64,000 nt of DNA from an uncultured Opitutales bacterium (GCA_934613645.1 CAKTTC010000006.1:1-64000); one strand, 5' to 3'; shown: positions 45,639 through 54,581, counted from the stretch's first letter. Made by a program: numbers and translations. The notes: generated by a model not told the origin, from the sequence alone.

Positions 45639-45890
45639 GGCACCTACGGCGACAGGTTTTGCCTGTGTGCCGTTGCTCTCTCTTCTCCTTGGCATCGACG
45701 GCGACGGATTTTCCATGCGCCGTTGTTTTTTCTCATTTTGGACACCGACGGCGCAGGTTTTACCTGTGCACCGTAGTCTTTTCTCTTTTTTAGCACCGAC
45801 GGTGGCAAGCCCTGTCTGTGCGCCGCTCTCTTTTCTTTTTGGCTTTGAACGCGGCAGGTTTTATTATGCGCAGTTGACTCTTAATCATCT
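45639..45890. repeat. Tandem array of five ~50-bp hairpin units
   Basis: Units start at 45639, 45691, 45740, 45792 and 45841 with lengths of 52, 49, 52, 49 and about 50 bases. Each begins like GGCACCGACGGCG, has a CAGGTTTTACCTGTG-type hairpin with arms ACGGCG/CGCCGT, and ends in a pyrimidine-rich CTCTTTTCTTTTT run. The units are diverged, the fifth most. On the plus strand each resembles a terminator. The array lies upstream of the mnmM-like gene and downstream of lpxA. Confidence 0.85.
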
Positions 45891-45937
45891 GTGCTTTTCC
45901 AAACGCAAAGCGCATTAAACAATCCGCCGCCGCGTCG

Positions 45938-45968
45938 AAAAAAAGGGGAATCGGCACTGCCGATTCCC
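45938..45968 (-). terminator. Terminator of the lpx genes
   Basis: On the minus strand GGGAATCGGCA pairs with TGCCGATTCCC, one base apart in the plus-strand view, followed by CTTTTTTT. It lies 35 bases after the lpxA stop. Confidence 0.88.
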
Positions 45969-46002
45969 GCCGTCAAAAAACGCAACACTGCCGCGAATCC
46001 GC

Positions 46003-46779
46003 TTAGGCAAGCCCGCGAATCGAGGGGGCTTCCATAAATTTCAGCAGCGTTTTAATCACGCGCGACGACGCGTATTCTCTGCGCTTGAGTTCCGCAATTG
46101 CGTTGGGGCGCGAAAGTCCGTGTTTGTAGATTACCTTGAACGCGCTGTATGCAATGTCGATTTCCTCCGTGGTGAAGCCGTTGCGCTGCATATTGATTTT
46201 ATTGATTGTGCAGACGTAGGCGGGATTGCCGTCGGCGATGAAGAACGGGGGCAAATCCTTAACCTGCTTGGTCATGGAGCTTATCATTGAGTATTCGCCG
46301 ATTCTGCAGAACTGGTGCGCGCCCGAAAGCCCCGCGACAACGGCGTGGTCGCCGATGACGATGTGGCCTGCAAGCCCCGTATGGGAGCTCATCAGGACGT
46401 GGTTGCCTACTACGCAATCGTGGGCGATATGGCTGTAGGCAAGGAAATTGTTGTGGTCGCCGATGATTGTGCTTTTGCCGTCGGCGGTCGCCATATGGGC
46501 TGTTGTGTATTCGCGGAAGACGTTGTAGTTGCCGATTACCAAGCCGGGGTTGCCGCCCGTGAATTTGAGGTCGTGCGTTTTTCCGCCGATGAACGCGTAG
46601 GGGTGGATTTCGTTGCCCACGCCGATTTTCGTGTTGCCGTCAACCGTTGCGTGGTGGGCAACAATCGTGCCCGCGCCTATGTTTACGCCGCCGCCGATAT
46701 ACGCATACGCGCCCACTTCGACGTCGTCGGCCAAAACCGCCGACGAATCTACTATTGCCGTTGGATGAATCTTTGCCAT
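46003..46779 (-). CDS. lpxA: UDP-GlcNAc O-acyltransferase LpxA
   Basis: LpxA performs the first step of lipid A synthesis. The 258-residue product is a left-handed parallel beta-helix with hexapeptide repeats (IHPTAIVDSSAVLADDVEVG and similar). The catalytic His lies in AYSHIAHDCVVGN, and a C-terminal helical region follows (from about 195). The start MAKIHPTA is the normal family start. It follows lpxC-fabZ with a gap of 38 bases, so the genes probably form a lipid A operon. Confidence 0.94.
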   Translation of the reverse strand: MAKIHPTAIVDSSAVLADDVEVGAYAYIGGGVNIGAGTIVAHHATVDGNTKIGVGNEIHPYAFIGGKTHDLKFTGGNPGLVIGNYNVFREYTTAHMATADGKSTIIGDHNNFLAYSHIAHDCVVGNHVLMSSHTGLAGHIVIGDHAVVAGLSGAHQFCRIGEYSMISSMTKQVKDLPPFFIADGNPAYVCTINKINMQRNGFTTEEIDIAYSAFKVIYKHGLSRPNAIAELKRREYASSRVIKTLLKFMEAPSIRGLA

Positions 46780-46817
46780 TTTATAAAACTCCGACTTACC
46801 TGTTTTGAGCTTCTTTG

Positions 46818-48182
46818 TTAAACAACTTCCGACGCGTCCATAATCGAGAACATCAGCTCCGCCGAGCTTACAACCGCGTCGGCAACGGAACACTCAACCT
46901 TTGCGCACACGATTTTATCGCCCCTGTTTTTTGTTATGACGCCGTGTATTTTCAGCTGGTCGCCGGGCTTTACCGCCTTGCGGAACTTGACTTTGTCGGC
47001 ACTCATAAAGAACGCGAGCTTGTTTGCCGAAGAAATTTTGCGGAACATAAGTATGCCCGCGGTCTGCGCCATTGCCTCGAGCTGCAGCACCCCCGGCATA
47101 ACGGGATTTCCGGGGAAGTGCCCCTGAAAATACGGCTCGTTTATGGTGACGTTTTTTATGCCTATAATTTCCTTGTCGTCGATAATGTTTTCGATTCTGT
47201 CAACGAGAACGAAAGGATAGCGGTGGGGAATCAAATCCAAAATTCTGCGGGAATCGAGCGTAGTTTCGGTGGAGACAATTATGTGCCTGTCGCGCTCTTT
47301 TTCCTCGTGTTTTTTCGCCGCCTTTTCGGGATTTTTCTTGTAGCGCAGCATTTGCGCGTAGATTTCGGAAGTGAGTTTTGCGTTGAGCGCGTGCCCCGTT
47401 CTGACCGCTATTATGTGGGCTTTCAGATGGACGCCCAAAAGCGAGATGTCGCCGATGATGTCGAGGATTTTGTGGCGGACGAATTCGTCCTTGAAGCGGA
47501 GCGGCTCTTTGGCGAGAATTTTGTCGCCCTTGATTACTATTGCCGAATCGAGGCTGCCGCCCTGAATTTTGCCGAGCTTCAAAAGCGGTTCGATGTCTTC
47601 GTAGACGGTAAAGGTTCTTGCGGGCGCGATTTCCGTGCGGAACGTGTCGGGGTCGATGTCAATCGACAAATGCTGCGTGTGCGAGCCTCTGTCGTCGGTC
47701 GAAGTGCACGTTATTTTCAGCCCGTCGGGATACGGCAGCGCGATTACCGAGCGGTTGCCGTCGGTTATCGAAACGGGTTCGCGCAGTTCGAAAACTTCGC
47801 TTTCGGCGGACTGCTCCACAATGCCCGCCTCGGCAATCATATTGACGAACGCCTTTGCCGAGCCGTCCATAATGGGGGGTTCGCCCTCGTTCATTTCAAC
47901 GATGCAGTTGTCGATATTCATGCCCGACATCGTTGCCAAAACGTGCTCTATTGTGTGAAGCTTGACGTGCCCCGAAGTTACGCCCGTGTTTCTGACCAAG
48001 TCGGCTGAAATTAGCGAAATATGCGGCCTGATTTCGGGCTTTCCGAAGATGTCGGTTCTCTTGAATACGACGCCCGTGTTTTCGGGAGCCGGCTTGAATG
48101 TCATCGTAACCTCCGCGCCGCAATGCAACGCCTTTCCGTTGACAGACACCTCTTTTGCAATCGTTCTCTGCTTCATATTCAA
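46818..48182 (-). CDS. lpxC/fabZ: LpxC-FabZ fusion (deacetylase plus 3-hydroxyacyl-ACP dehydratase)
   Basis: The 454-residue product joins two enzymes. Residues 1 to about 300 are LpxC, the zinc UDP-acyl-GlcNAc deacetylase, with KLHTIEHVLA (His80) and RHKILDIIGD supplying metal ligands. Residues from about 310 are FabZ, with HRYPFVLVDRI, GHFPGNPVMPG and the catalytic Glu in QLEAMAQ. Both active sites look intact. The linker is charged (KKHEEKERDR). Fusion ties lipid A to fatty-acid flux, since both use 3-hydroxyacyl-ACP. The start is either this ATG or one two codons later. Confidence 0.95.
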   Translation of the reverse strand: MNMKQRTIAKEVSVNGKALHCGAEVTMTFKPAPENTGVVFKRTDIFGKPEIRPHISLISADLVRNTGVTSGHVKLHTIEHVLATMSGMNIDNCIVEMNEGEPPIMDGSAKAFVNMIAEAGIVEQSAESEVFELREPVSITDGNRSVIALPYPDGLKITCTSTDDRGSHTQHLSIDIDPDTFRTEIAPARTFTVYEDIEPLLKLGKIQGGSLDSAIVIKGDKILAKEPLRFKDEFVRHKILDIIGDISLLGVHLKAHIIAVRTGHALNAKLTSEIYAQMLRYKKNPEKAAKKHEEKERDRHIIVSTETTLDSRRILDLIPHRYPFVLVDRIENIIDDKEIIGIKNVTINEPYFQGHFPGNPVMPGVLQLEAMAQTAGILMFRKISSANKLAFFMSADKVKFRKAVKPGDQLKIHGVITKNRGDKIVCAKVECSVADAVVSSAELMFSIMDASEVV

Positions 48183-48245
48183 TTTATTAAAACGCGGAAT
48201 TAAAAAACATTATTGCCGTTTGGTAAAGCCTTTTTTTAGGCGCGG

Positions 48246-51074
48246 CTATTCGAGCGAATCGAGGAAAAGCTCGCGCTTGCCCGTTCCGTTGTCGGGCCCG
48301 ATGATTCCCCTGTCCTCGAGTTCGTCCATAATGCGGGCGGCGCGCCCGTAGCCTATGCCGAGTTTGCGCTGCAAAAGCGAAGTGCTTGCCTTGCCCGAAG
48401 CGCGAATGGCGTTGATTGCCTTGACGGTCATGGGGTCGCCGTATTTGCCGCCCTCGCCGTCGCCGATGAGGTCGCCGCCGTCTTCGTCGTCGGAAGCCTC
48501 TATTTGGGCTTGGACTTCCTCGACATACTGCGGCTTGCCGTCTACGTTGTTTACGTTCAACGCCTCCACAACCGCGGCTATTTCGGCGTCGGGAATAAAT
48601 GCGCCCTGCGCGCGAACCAAGTCGGAAGAGCCGTTGTTGAGGAAGAGCATGTCGCCCTGCCCGATGAGCGTTTCCGCGCCCTTGCGGTCGAGAATTGTGC
48701 GGCTGTCTATTTGCGAAGTCACCTTGAAGGCAATGCGCGTTGGCAGATTGTTTTTGATTTTGCCCGTGATAACCTTCACGTCGGGACGCTGCGTTGCGAT
48801 AATCATATGAATGCCCGCCGCGCGCGCAAGCTGGGTGATTCGGGCTATGTAGAGTTCGACGTCTTTGCCCACAACGCTCATTAAGTCGGCGAGCTCGTCG
48901 ATAATGCAGACTATATACGGAAGCTTGTCTTCGGGCAGCTCGATATCGTCTTTGGCTTCGGCTTTGGCAACCATTGCCGCCTGACGTTCCTCCGAGGACA
49001 TTTGCGCAAACTCCATTTCGGCGCGCTCCATTTCGGCTTTGTCTTTGAGGATTTTCGCGTTGAACCCGTCGATGTTTCTGACGCCCGCCTTGTTGAAAAT
49101 CTGGTAGCGGCGCATCATTTCGCCCGTGAGCCATTTGAGAGCCGCCGCCGCCTTTTTAACGTCTACAACCACGGGAATGAGCATATGCGGAATTGTGTTG
49201 TAGACCTGCAGCTCTACCATTTTAGGGTCAATCATAATAAGGCGCAGGTCGCGCGGCGTCATTTTGTAGAGCATTGAAATTATGATTGTGTTTATGCAGA
49301 CGCTCTTGCCCGAATTTGTAGAACCCGCAATCAGCGCGTGCGTCATTTTTTTCATGTTCGCGACAATCGGAATGCCCGTTGCGTCTTTGCCGAGGGCAAT
49401 CGGGATTTCGTAGTTGTTGTCGCGCCACTGTTTCGACTGCAGAACCTCGCGCATTGTAACGTTCATTCTGTGCTTGTTTGGCACTTCAATACCGATTGTT
49501 CCGCGCCCTGGGACGGGGGCGATGATTCTGACTTTTTCCGCCATTATGCCCGCGGTGATGTCGTCCTCCAGATTTGCAATGCGGCTGATTTTCACGCCGG
49601 GGGCGGGCTTGACTTCGTAGCGGGTGATTACGGGGCCGGGGTAGGCTTTGTCGGGAATGACTTTCAACCCGAAGTCGCCGATGATTTTGACGATTTCGGC
49701 GGTTCTTGCGTTGTAGTCCTCGACTTTTGTTTCGTCTCGCTTGGCGGGTTCGGAGAGGAGGCTCAGCGACGGGAAGACGTATTTTTCGGCGTCTTTGCGG
49801 CGCGGTTTGCGCTCGGGCACATCTTCGACAAGCGGAACGCTGGTATCGACAACCTCGATTTCCGAAGTCTGCGCCTGCCGCGGCTGTTCGGCAGCGGACG
49901 GAGTTTGCGGCTGCGGCTCGGCGGACGGGGAGTCGGGTTTAGCCGAAGAAGCCAAGCCCAAGTTTATTGTTTCGGGAACGTCTGAAGCCGCTTCGGAATC
50001 CGACCCCGCCTCCGCGCGCGCGGCGGGTTCGGCGGGTTTTTCGCGCGAGCCGAAGCCTATGTCTACGCTCGAGAAATCGGCGGAAGCGTCGTCTTCGGAG
50101 GCGTCGAGCATTTCGGCGTCAACCGAGCCAATCTCCACAACGCCGCTTTCATTTTTCGCGGAAGAAGAATCGGCAGACTTCATTTCGTTTACGAAAGCGG
50201 AAAGTTCGCCCAAGTCGATTCCGTCAACCGACGCCGTTTCGGAATCGGGAGCGAAGTCTGCGTCGGAAAGCTCCTCCGCGTCCGACTGCCGTTTTTGAGC
50301 CGCTTTTGCGCGCGCAGGCTCTGCGGGGCGGACTTGCACGGCGTCTTCGTCCTCTTCGTCGTCTCTGCTACGGCGGGCAAAAAGCGCGACCACAAGTTTT
50401 TTGGGAATCGAAAAAAGCGCGACTGCCACCACCCAAAACGCCTTCCACATCATGCGCGCGCACCACTTCAGAGCCGAAAACAATTCCGACGCCGTTTCGG
50501 CGGGGCTTTCGACAAACACGACCACAAGCGTTATGAAATACGCGCTCCCGAAAAGCAGCGCGTTGCCGAGAGTGTCAAGCAGCGGCTTTGTCTGCGAATA
50601 CACAACGTATCCGAACTTGCCGCCCCAGCCGCTGGGGAAAGTCGCGCTTTGAAGCGGCGCGGACGTGCCGAGGAAATCCTGAAACACCGCCGCCGAAACC
50701 GACAGCGAAAGCAGCCCCGCGAAAATCGCGGCAATCTCGGTTTTCGAAAACAGCGAAGCCCTTCTGCGGAAGCACCCCACAGCCGCCCAGATAATGTAGA
50801 CGGGAATCATATACGCGCTCGCCCCCACAAGAAGCATGGAAGCCAGCGCGAACGTCGCGCCCAGCTTGCCGCAGACGTTGTTGCCCGCTGAGTCTGTCGA
50901 GGGCAGTAGCGGCTCGAAATAATGCTTGAACAAAACCTCCTGCCCCGCAGTATATCCCAGCACGGAAAGCAGCGCGGCAAGCCCCGCCACGGCGAGAACC
51001 GTCCCCAATATCGGGCGGCTTTTGCCTATTACTTCGCCGAATTTTTCAACGTTTTTCCTTTTAGCCCTTGCCAT
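48246..51074 (-). CDS. ftsK: DNA translocase FtsK/SpoIIIE
   Basis: The 942-residue product has about four N-terminal membrane helices (to about residue 220). A low-complexity acidic linker follows, rich in Ser, Asp and Glu (about 250-440). The motor domain holds Walker A GSTNSGKS near 582-590 and Walker B in IVCIIDELADLM. A C-terminal winged-helix gamma domain (SLLQRKLGIGYGRAARIMDE) recognises polar DNA motifs. It moves DNA at the division septum and aids chromosome-dimer resolution. Confidence 0.95.
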   Translation of the reverse strand: MARAKRKNVEKFGEVIGKSRPILGTVLAVAGLAALLSVLGYTAGQEVLFKHYFEPLLPSTDSAGNNVCGKLGATFALASMLLVGASAYMIPVYIIWAAVGCFRRRASLFSKTEIAAIFAGLLSLSVSAAVFQDFLGTSAPLQSATFPSGWGGKFGYVVYSQTKPLLDTLGNALLFGSAYFITLVVVFVESPAETASELFSALKWCARMMWKAFWVVAVALFSIPKKLVVALFARRSRDDEEDEDAVQVRPAEPARAKAAQKRQSDAEELSDADFAPDSETASVDGIDLGELSAFVNEMKSADSSSAKNESGVVEIGSVDAEMLDASEDDASADFSSVDIGFGSREKPAEPAARAEAGSDSEAASDVPETINLGLASSAKPDSPSAEPQPQTPSAAEQPRQAQTSEIEVVDTSVPLVEDVPERKPRRKDAEKYVFPSLSLLSEPAKRDETKVEDYNARTAEIVKIIGDFGLKVIPDKAYPGPVITRYEVKPAPGVKISRIANLEDDITAGIMAEKVRIIAPVPGRGTIGIEVPNKHRMNVTMREVLQSKQWRDNNYEIPIALGKDATGIPIVANMKKMTHALIAGSTNSGKSVCINTIIISMLYKMTPRDLRLIMIDPKMVELQVYNTIPHMLIPVVVDVKKAAAALKWLTGEMMRRYQIFNKAGVRNIDGFNAKILKDKAEMERAEMEFAQMSSEERQAAMVAKAEAKDDIELPEDKLPYIVCIIDELADLMSVVGKDVELYIARITQLARAAGIHMIIATQRPDVKVITGKIKNNLPTRIAFKVTSQIDSRTILDRKGAETLIGQGDMLFLNNGSSDLVRAQGAFIPDAEIAAVVEALNVNNVDGKPQYVEEVQAQIEASDDEDGGDLIGDGEGGKYGDPMTVKAINAIRASGKASTSLLQRKLGIGYGRAARIMDELEDRGIIGPDNGTGKRELFLDSLE

Positions 51075-51094
51075 CGAAAAAATAATCTAACTCC

Positions 51095-52756
51095 CTATTT
51101 TTTTAAAAGTTTTTCCGCCATTTTTACGGCGGCGTCCGAATTCCTGTCGCCGAGCATTCTGGCGAGCTCCGCAACGCGCGCGGCGCGGTTGTCGGTAAGC
51201 GGCGAAATTGAGACGGAAGTGGAACTGTCGGTCTGCGTTTTTACCACGACAAAGTGGGTGTCGCCCATTGCCGCCACCTGCGGCAGGTGCGTTACGCAGA
51301 ATACTTGATGGCTTTGCGCCAGCTTCGTCAACTGCGCGCCGACCTCCGAGCCAATCTCGCCGCCGACGTTTGAATCAACTTCGTCGAAAACCAAAACGGG
51401 CGTCGAATCCTGCTCGGCAAGCGCGGTTTTTATTGCAAGCATTACGCGCGCCAATTCGCCGCTCGAGCCGATTTTTGCAAGCTCCGCTGGGGCGTAGCCC
51501 GCGTTCGCCGAAAACAGGAAACGGCACGCGCTTCCGCAGTCGGCGGAGGGTTCGTCGCGCTCGGAAATCTCCGCGCCGAAGCGCGGCTTTTTAAATCCCA
51601 GTTTTGCAAGCAGCCCGCAGACCGTTGCGGAAAGCCTTTCGGCGGCGGCGCGGCGCGACTTCAGCACGGCGTCGGAATGCGGCTTGAGGGCGCGCAAAAG
51701 CTTTTCGGACTCGAACGAAAGCCTGTCTATTGCCGCCTTTACGTCCGACTGCGTTTCAATGCGGTGCTTCATTTCGTCCTTGGCGGCAAGCACGCTTTCA
51801 ACGTCGCCGCCGTATTTGCGCCCGAGCGAAAGCCACGTTGACATATCGCGGCGCACGCGCTCTATTTCCGCCGCCGACATATTGCAGCTGCGCGCCATGC
51901 TTTCGTATTCCTGCGCAATATCCGCCACTTCTATGCCCGCCTGTGCGATACGCTCGTAGAGCGTTTTTGCGGCTTCCGACGCGTCGGAGAGCCCCGCCGC
52001 CAAGCGGTTGGCGCGCGCAAGAAGGCTCGACGCCCCGTCTTCCGACAGCAGCACCGCCGATATTTCCGAGGCGGTCTCCACTATTTCGCTCGACATCTCC
52101 GCGAGCTTCGACGCCTCTTCAAGCTCGGCCACCGACTCTTTCGTGGGGTTGAATTTTTCGATTTCCGAAATGCGTTTTTTGAGAAATTCGATTTCGTCGG
52201 CGGAAAGTTTTTTCGAGTTCTTCAGCGCGTCGATTTCCGCGAGAGTCGCCCGATACCGCCCGTAAACTTCGGCGTATGCGGCGCGCTCGGCTTCGTTGTG
52301 CGCGTAGGAGTCGAGCATTGAAAGCTGCGCCTTTTCGGAAAAGAGTTTTTGCGGCTCGTTCGCGCCGTGGAAGTCAATCCAGAAAGAGCCGAGTTTGGAG
52401 AGCGTTGCAAGCGTTGTGAGCGCGCCGTTTACCGAAATGCGCCCCGATTTGCTTTTGTAAATGCTGCGCGAAATCACCAAAGTGCCGTCTTCGCACGCGG
52501 GAAGCGAGTTTTCCGCCAGAAAGGAATCGACCGCCGACGGGTCTTCGAAATGAACCTGTCCCTGCACCGAGCAGCAGTCCGCACCGCTGCGGACAACCTC
52601 CTTGCCCACCCTGTTGCCCGCAAGAATTGCAAGCGCGCCGAGCAGAACGCTTTTGCCAGCGCCCGTTTCGCCCGTAACCACGGTGAAGCCTTTGGAAAAC
52701 TCTACCGTTTCGCTTTCCATCAGCGCAAGATTGGCTATTTTTACGAACTCCAACAT
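51095..52756 (-). CDS. recN: DNA repair protein RecN
   Basis: The 553-residue SMC-like ATPase has Walker A GETGAGKS at 29-36, a long coiled-coil middle (about 160-370, rich in Glu, Ala and Lys), the signature LAKIGSSGELARVMLAI, and Walker B LVFDEVDSNVGGE. RecN acts at double-strand breaks. The start MLEFVKI was chosen as the standard N-terminus. ftsK follows 20 bases downstream on the same strand. Confidence 0.93.
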   Translation of the reverse strand: MLEFVKIANLALMESETVEFSKGFTVVTGETGAGKSVLLGALAILAGNRVGKEVVRSGADCCSVQGQVHFEDPSAVDSFLAENSLPACEDGTLVISRSIYKSKSGRISVNGALTTLATLSKLGSFWIDFHGANEPQKLFSEKAQLSMLDSYAHNEAERAAYAEVYGRYRATLAEIDALKNSKKLSADEIEFLKKRISEIEKFNPTKESVAELEEASKLAEMSSEIVETASEISAVLLSEDGASSLLARANRLAAGLSDASEAAKTLYERIAQAGIEVADIAQEYESMARSCNMSAAEIERVRRDMSTWLSLGRKYGGDVESVLAAKDEMKHRIETQSDVKAAIDRLSFESEKLLRALKPHSDAVLKSRRAAAERLSATVCGLLAKLGFKKPRFGAEISERDEPSADCGSACRFLFSANAGYAPAELAKIGSSGELARVMLAIKTALAEQDSTPVLVFDEVDSNVGGEIGSEVGAQLTKLAQSHQVFCVTHLPQVAAMGDTHFVVVKTQTDSSTSVSISPLTDNRAARVAELARMLGDRNSDAAVKMAEKLLKK

Positions 52757-53132
52757 TTTTTTACCTAACGGCTGCATTACACCAACAGCGGCGGCGTCTG
52801 GCAAGGCATTTTTGTCGGAATTTGCACGCGCAAAAAAGCGCGGACGCCGTTTTTGCCGACGCCCGCGCGAACCCTATGACATCTTGAATAAACAACCAAC
52901 TTTTCTAACCATAACCTATATGAAAATTCGCGTCCGAAAAAAATCTTCCGATTCCCGCCGAACACGTCGGTCATTTTTACGGAGACTATAGTGTTAGATT
53001 AAACTAACTTCGTCAAGCAAAAAGTTAGATTTTTCTAACTTTTTTTATTTCCGCCCTCCCCTCCGCGTTCCCCTCCGCGCTCCCTTCGCCCCAACGCCAA
53101 TGAAAACTTGACTTTTCTTCAGGCGGAACAAA
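52757..53132. promoter_or_regulatory. Divergent recN-ybaK intergenic region with paired palindromes
   Basis: No gene is seen. Two copies of GTTAG-N6-CTAAC lie at 52993-53008 and 53024-53039, start to start 31 bases (three helical turns) apart; they look like paired operator sites. The second copy is also a possible terminator, as T runs flank it. A TTGACT at about 53106 lies 24 bases before the ybaK ATG and is a weak promoter candidate. Confidence 0.45.
52993..53039. promoter_or_regulatory. Two GTTAG-N6-CTAAC inverted repeats (candidate operator)
   Basis: Copy 1 is GTTAGATTAAACTAAC and copy 2 is GTTAGATTTTTCTAAC. Both share the same half-sites and spacing and start 31 bases apart. Confidence 0.55.
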
Positions 53133-53618
53133 ATGGAAACAATGCAGGAAAAAACGAACGCCGTAAGAATTGTCGAAAGCCTCAAGCTTCCGCACAAAAC
53201 CCACACCTACGACTCCTCCCGCGCCGCAAGCGGCACTGAGGTTGCGCAAATGCTCGGGCAGAACCCCGACAAGGTTTTCAAGACGCTTGTATGCGTTGCA
53301 AAAAGCGGCAAACACTACGTTTTCGTGATTCCCGTCGCAGAGGGGCTCGACCTGAAAAAGGCGGCGAAAGTTGTGGGCGAAAAATCGGTTGACATGCTCA
53401 AGCAGAAAGAGCTTTTGCCGCTTACGGGCTACGTCCACGGCGGATGCTCTCCCGTGGGAATGAAAAAATTTTTCAAGACAACCGTGCACGAATCGGCGCA
53501 AAATCTTGACACGATTGTTTTCAGCGGCGGAAGAATAGGGCTTCAACTCGAAATGTCGCCGACAGACTTGGCAAAGGCAATCAAGCTCTCTTTTGCCGAC
53601 GTAATCGCCCCCCGCTGA
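53133..53618 (+). CDS. ybaK: Cys-tRNA(Pro)/Cys-tRNA deacylase, YbaK/EbsC family
   Basis: The 161-residue product is an editing-domain protein that hydrolyses mischarged Cys-tRNA(Pro). The family features are KVFKTLVCVAKSGKHYVFVI with the catalytic Lys, the GYVHGGCSPVGMKK loop, and FSGGRIGLQLEMSPTDL. It stands alone and the repeat cluster D starts only a few bases after its stop. Confidence 0.93.
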   Translation: METMQEKTNAVRIVESLKLPHKTHTYDSSRAASGTEVAQMLGQNPDKVFKTLVCVAKSGKHYVFVIPVAEGLDLKKAAKVVGEKSVDMLKQKELLPLTGYVHGGCSPVGMKKFFKTTVHESAQNLDTIVFSGGRIGLQLEMSPTDLAKAIKLSFADVIAPR

Positions 53619-53621
53619 TTC

Positions 53622-54389
53622 TTTTATATGTTGGGCACTGGCGCAAATTGGCTGAAGCCAATGTTGCTTTGCTTCAACCAATAGACAAAGGCACATCGGC
53701 TACGCCGATCGCCGCCTCTTTCGAAAATTTTTACATGTTGAGAAGTGGCGTTTTTTAACTTTCCTAAAGTGGCGGTAATCGGCTCTGCCGATATACCTTT
53801 GATTGTTGTTTTAAGAGCTACAACTTTAAACAATAGGCATAAGCCAATGTTGCTTTAACTTTAATCAATAAACAAAGGCGAATTTTTTACATGTTGAGAA
53901 GTGGCGCAAATTGGCATAAGCCAATGTTGCTTTAACTTTAATCAATAAACAAAGGCGCATCGGCTACGCCGATTGACGCCTCTTTAGGAATAATAAAAAA
54001 TTTTGCTTCACAAAATCCGCGGCGGCTCGGCACTCGCTCCGCTCGACTCTTTGCCTACGGCAAAGCTTCCCCCAAAAGCTTTTTTACATGTTGTAAAGAG
54101 GCGCAAATTGGCTGAAGCCAATGTTGCTTTAACTTTAACTAATAGGCAAAGCGGCATTGAACAAAGTTCAATCTGCGCCGCTTCAGAAAAAGCAAAAAAT
54201 TTTGCTTCGCAAAATACGCGCCAGTCTCGCCCTGCGGGTAAAACACTTCGTGTTTTATTCTCCCCAAAAGCTTTTTTTGCATGTTGTAAAGAGGCGCAAA
54301 TTGGCTGAAGCCAATGTTGCTCTGCTTTAATCAATAGACAAAGGCGAACGGGCTGTGCCCGCCGCCGCCGCTTTAGGAATTATAAAAAA
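53622..54389. repeat. Intergenic hairpin-repeat cluster D
   Basis: No gene is present. Four composite elements are seen in inverted orientation (53622-53734, 53883-54000, 54080-54186 and 54272-54389), with one plus half-unit (53751-53815) and a partial inverted unit at about 53833-53880. Two inverted copies of the AGCTTTTGG module lie between them (about 54001-54080 and 54193-54272). In each composite the right half carries ATTGGCTGAAGCCAAT or ATTGGCATAAGCCAAT and the left half a variable hairpin. The ends TTTTTTATAATTCCTAAAG and TTTTTTACATGTTGTAAAG are similar and face outward. Confidence 0.9.
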
Positions 54390-54407
54390 TTCTCGTCCCT
54401 ACGTTAA

Positions 54408-54437
54408 CAAAAAAGCCCCACAAAATGCGGGGCTTTA
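54408..54437 (-). terminator. Terminator of tRNA-Gln
   Basis: AAAGCCCC pairs with GGGGCTTT around a short loop, and on the minus strand a T run follows. It abuts the tRNA 3' end. Confidence 0.85.
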
Positions 54438-54511
54438 TGGTTGACCAGTAGGGACTCGAACCCCAACAAAAGGTGCCAGAAACCTTTGTGCTACCATTAC
54501 ACCACTGGTCA
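54438..54511 (-). tRNA. tRNA-Gln (anticodon CTG)
   Basis: A 74-nt cloverleaf on the minus strand with acceptor TGACCAG/CTGGTCA and encoded CCA. The anticodon stem AAGGT/ACCTT encloses TTCTGGC, giving CTG. The T arm is GGGGTTCGAGTCCC. Confidence 0.95.
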
Positions 54512-54581
54512 ATAAAATATGAAAAGCTATTGTCTGCTATTGGCGAGTTTTGTCAAGAACTTTCTTTTCAAAAAATCCCGA

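Noticed and set aside
45639..45890. CRISPR array
   Set aside because: Units are diverged tandem copies with no constant repeat plus unique spacers, and no cas gene is present.
53025..53696. Minus-strand 223-codon frame over ybaK and cluster D
   Set aside because: Shadow of ybaK continued into repeat sequence.
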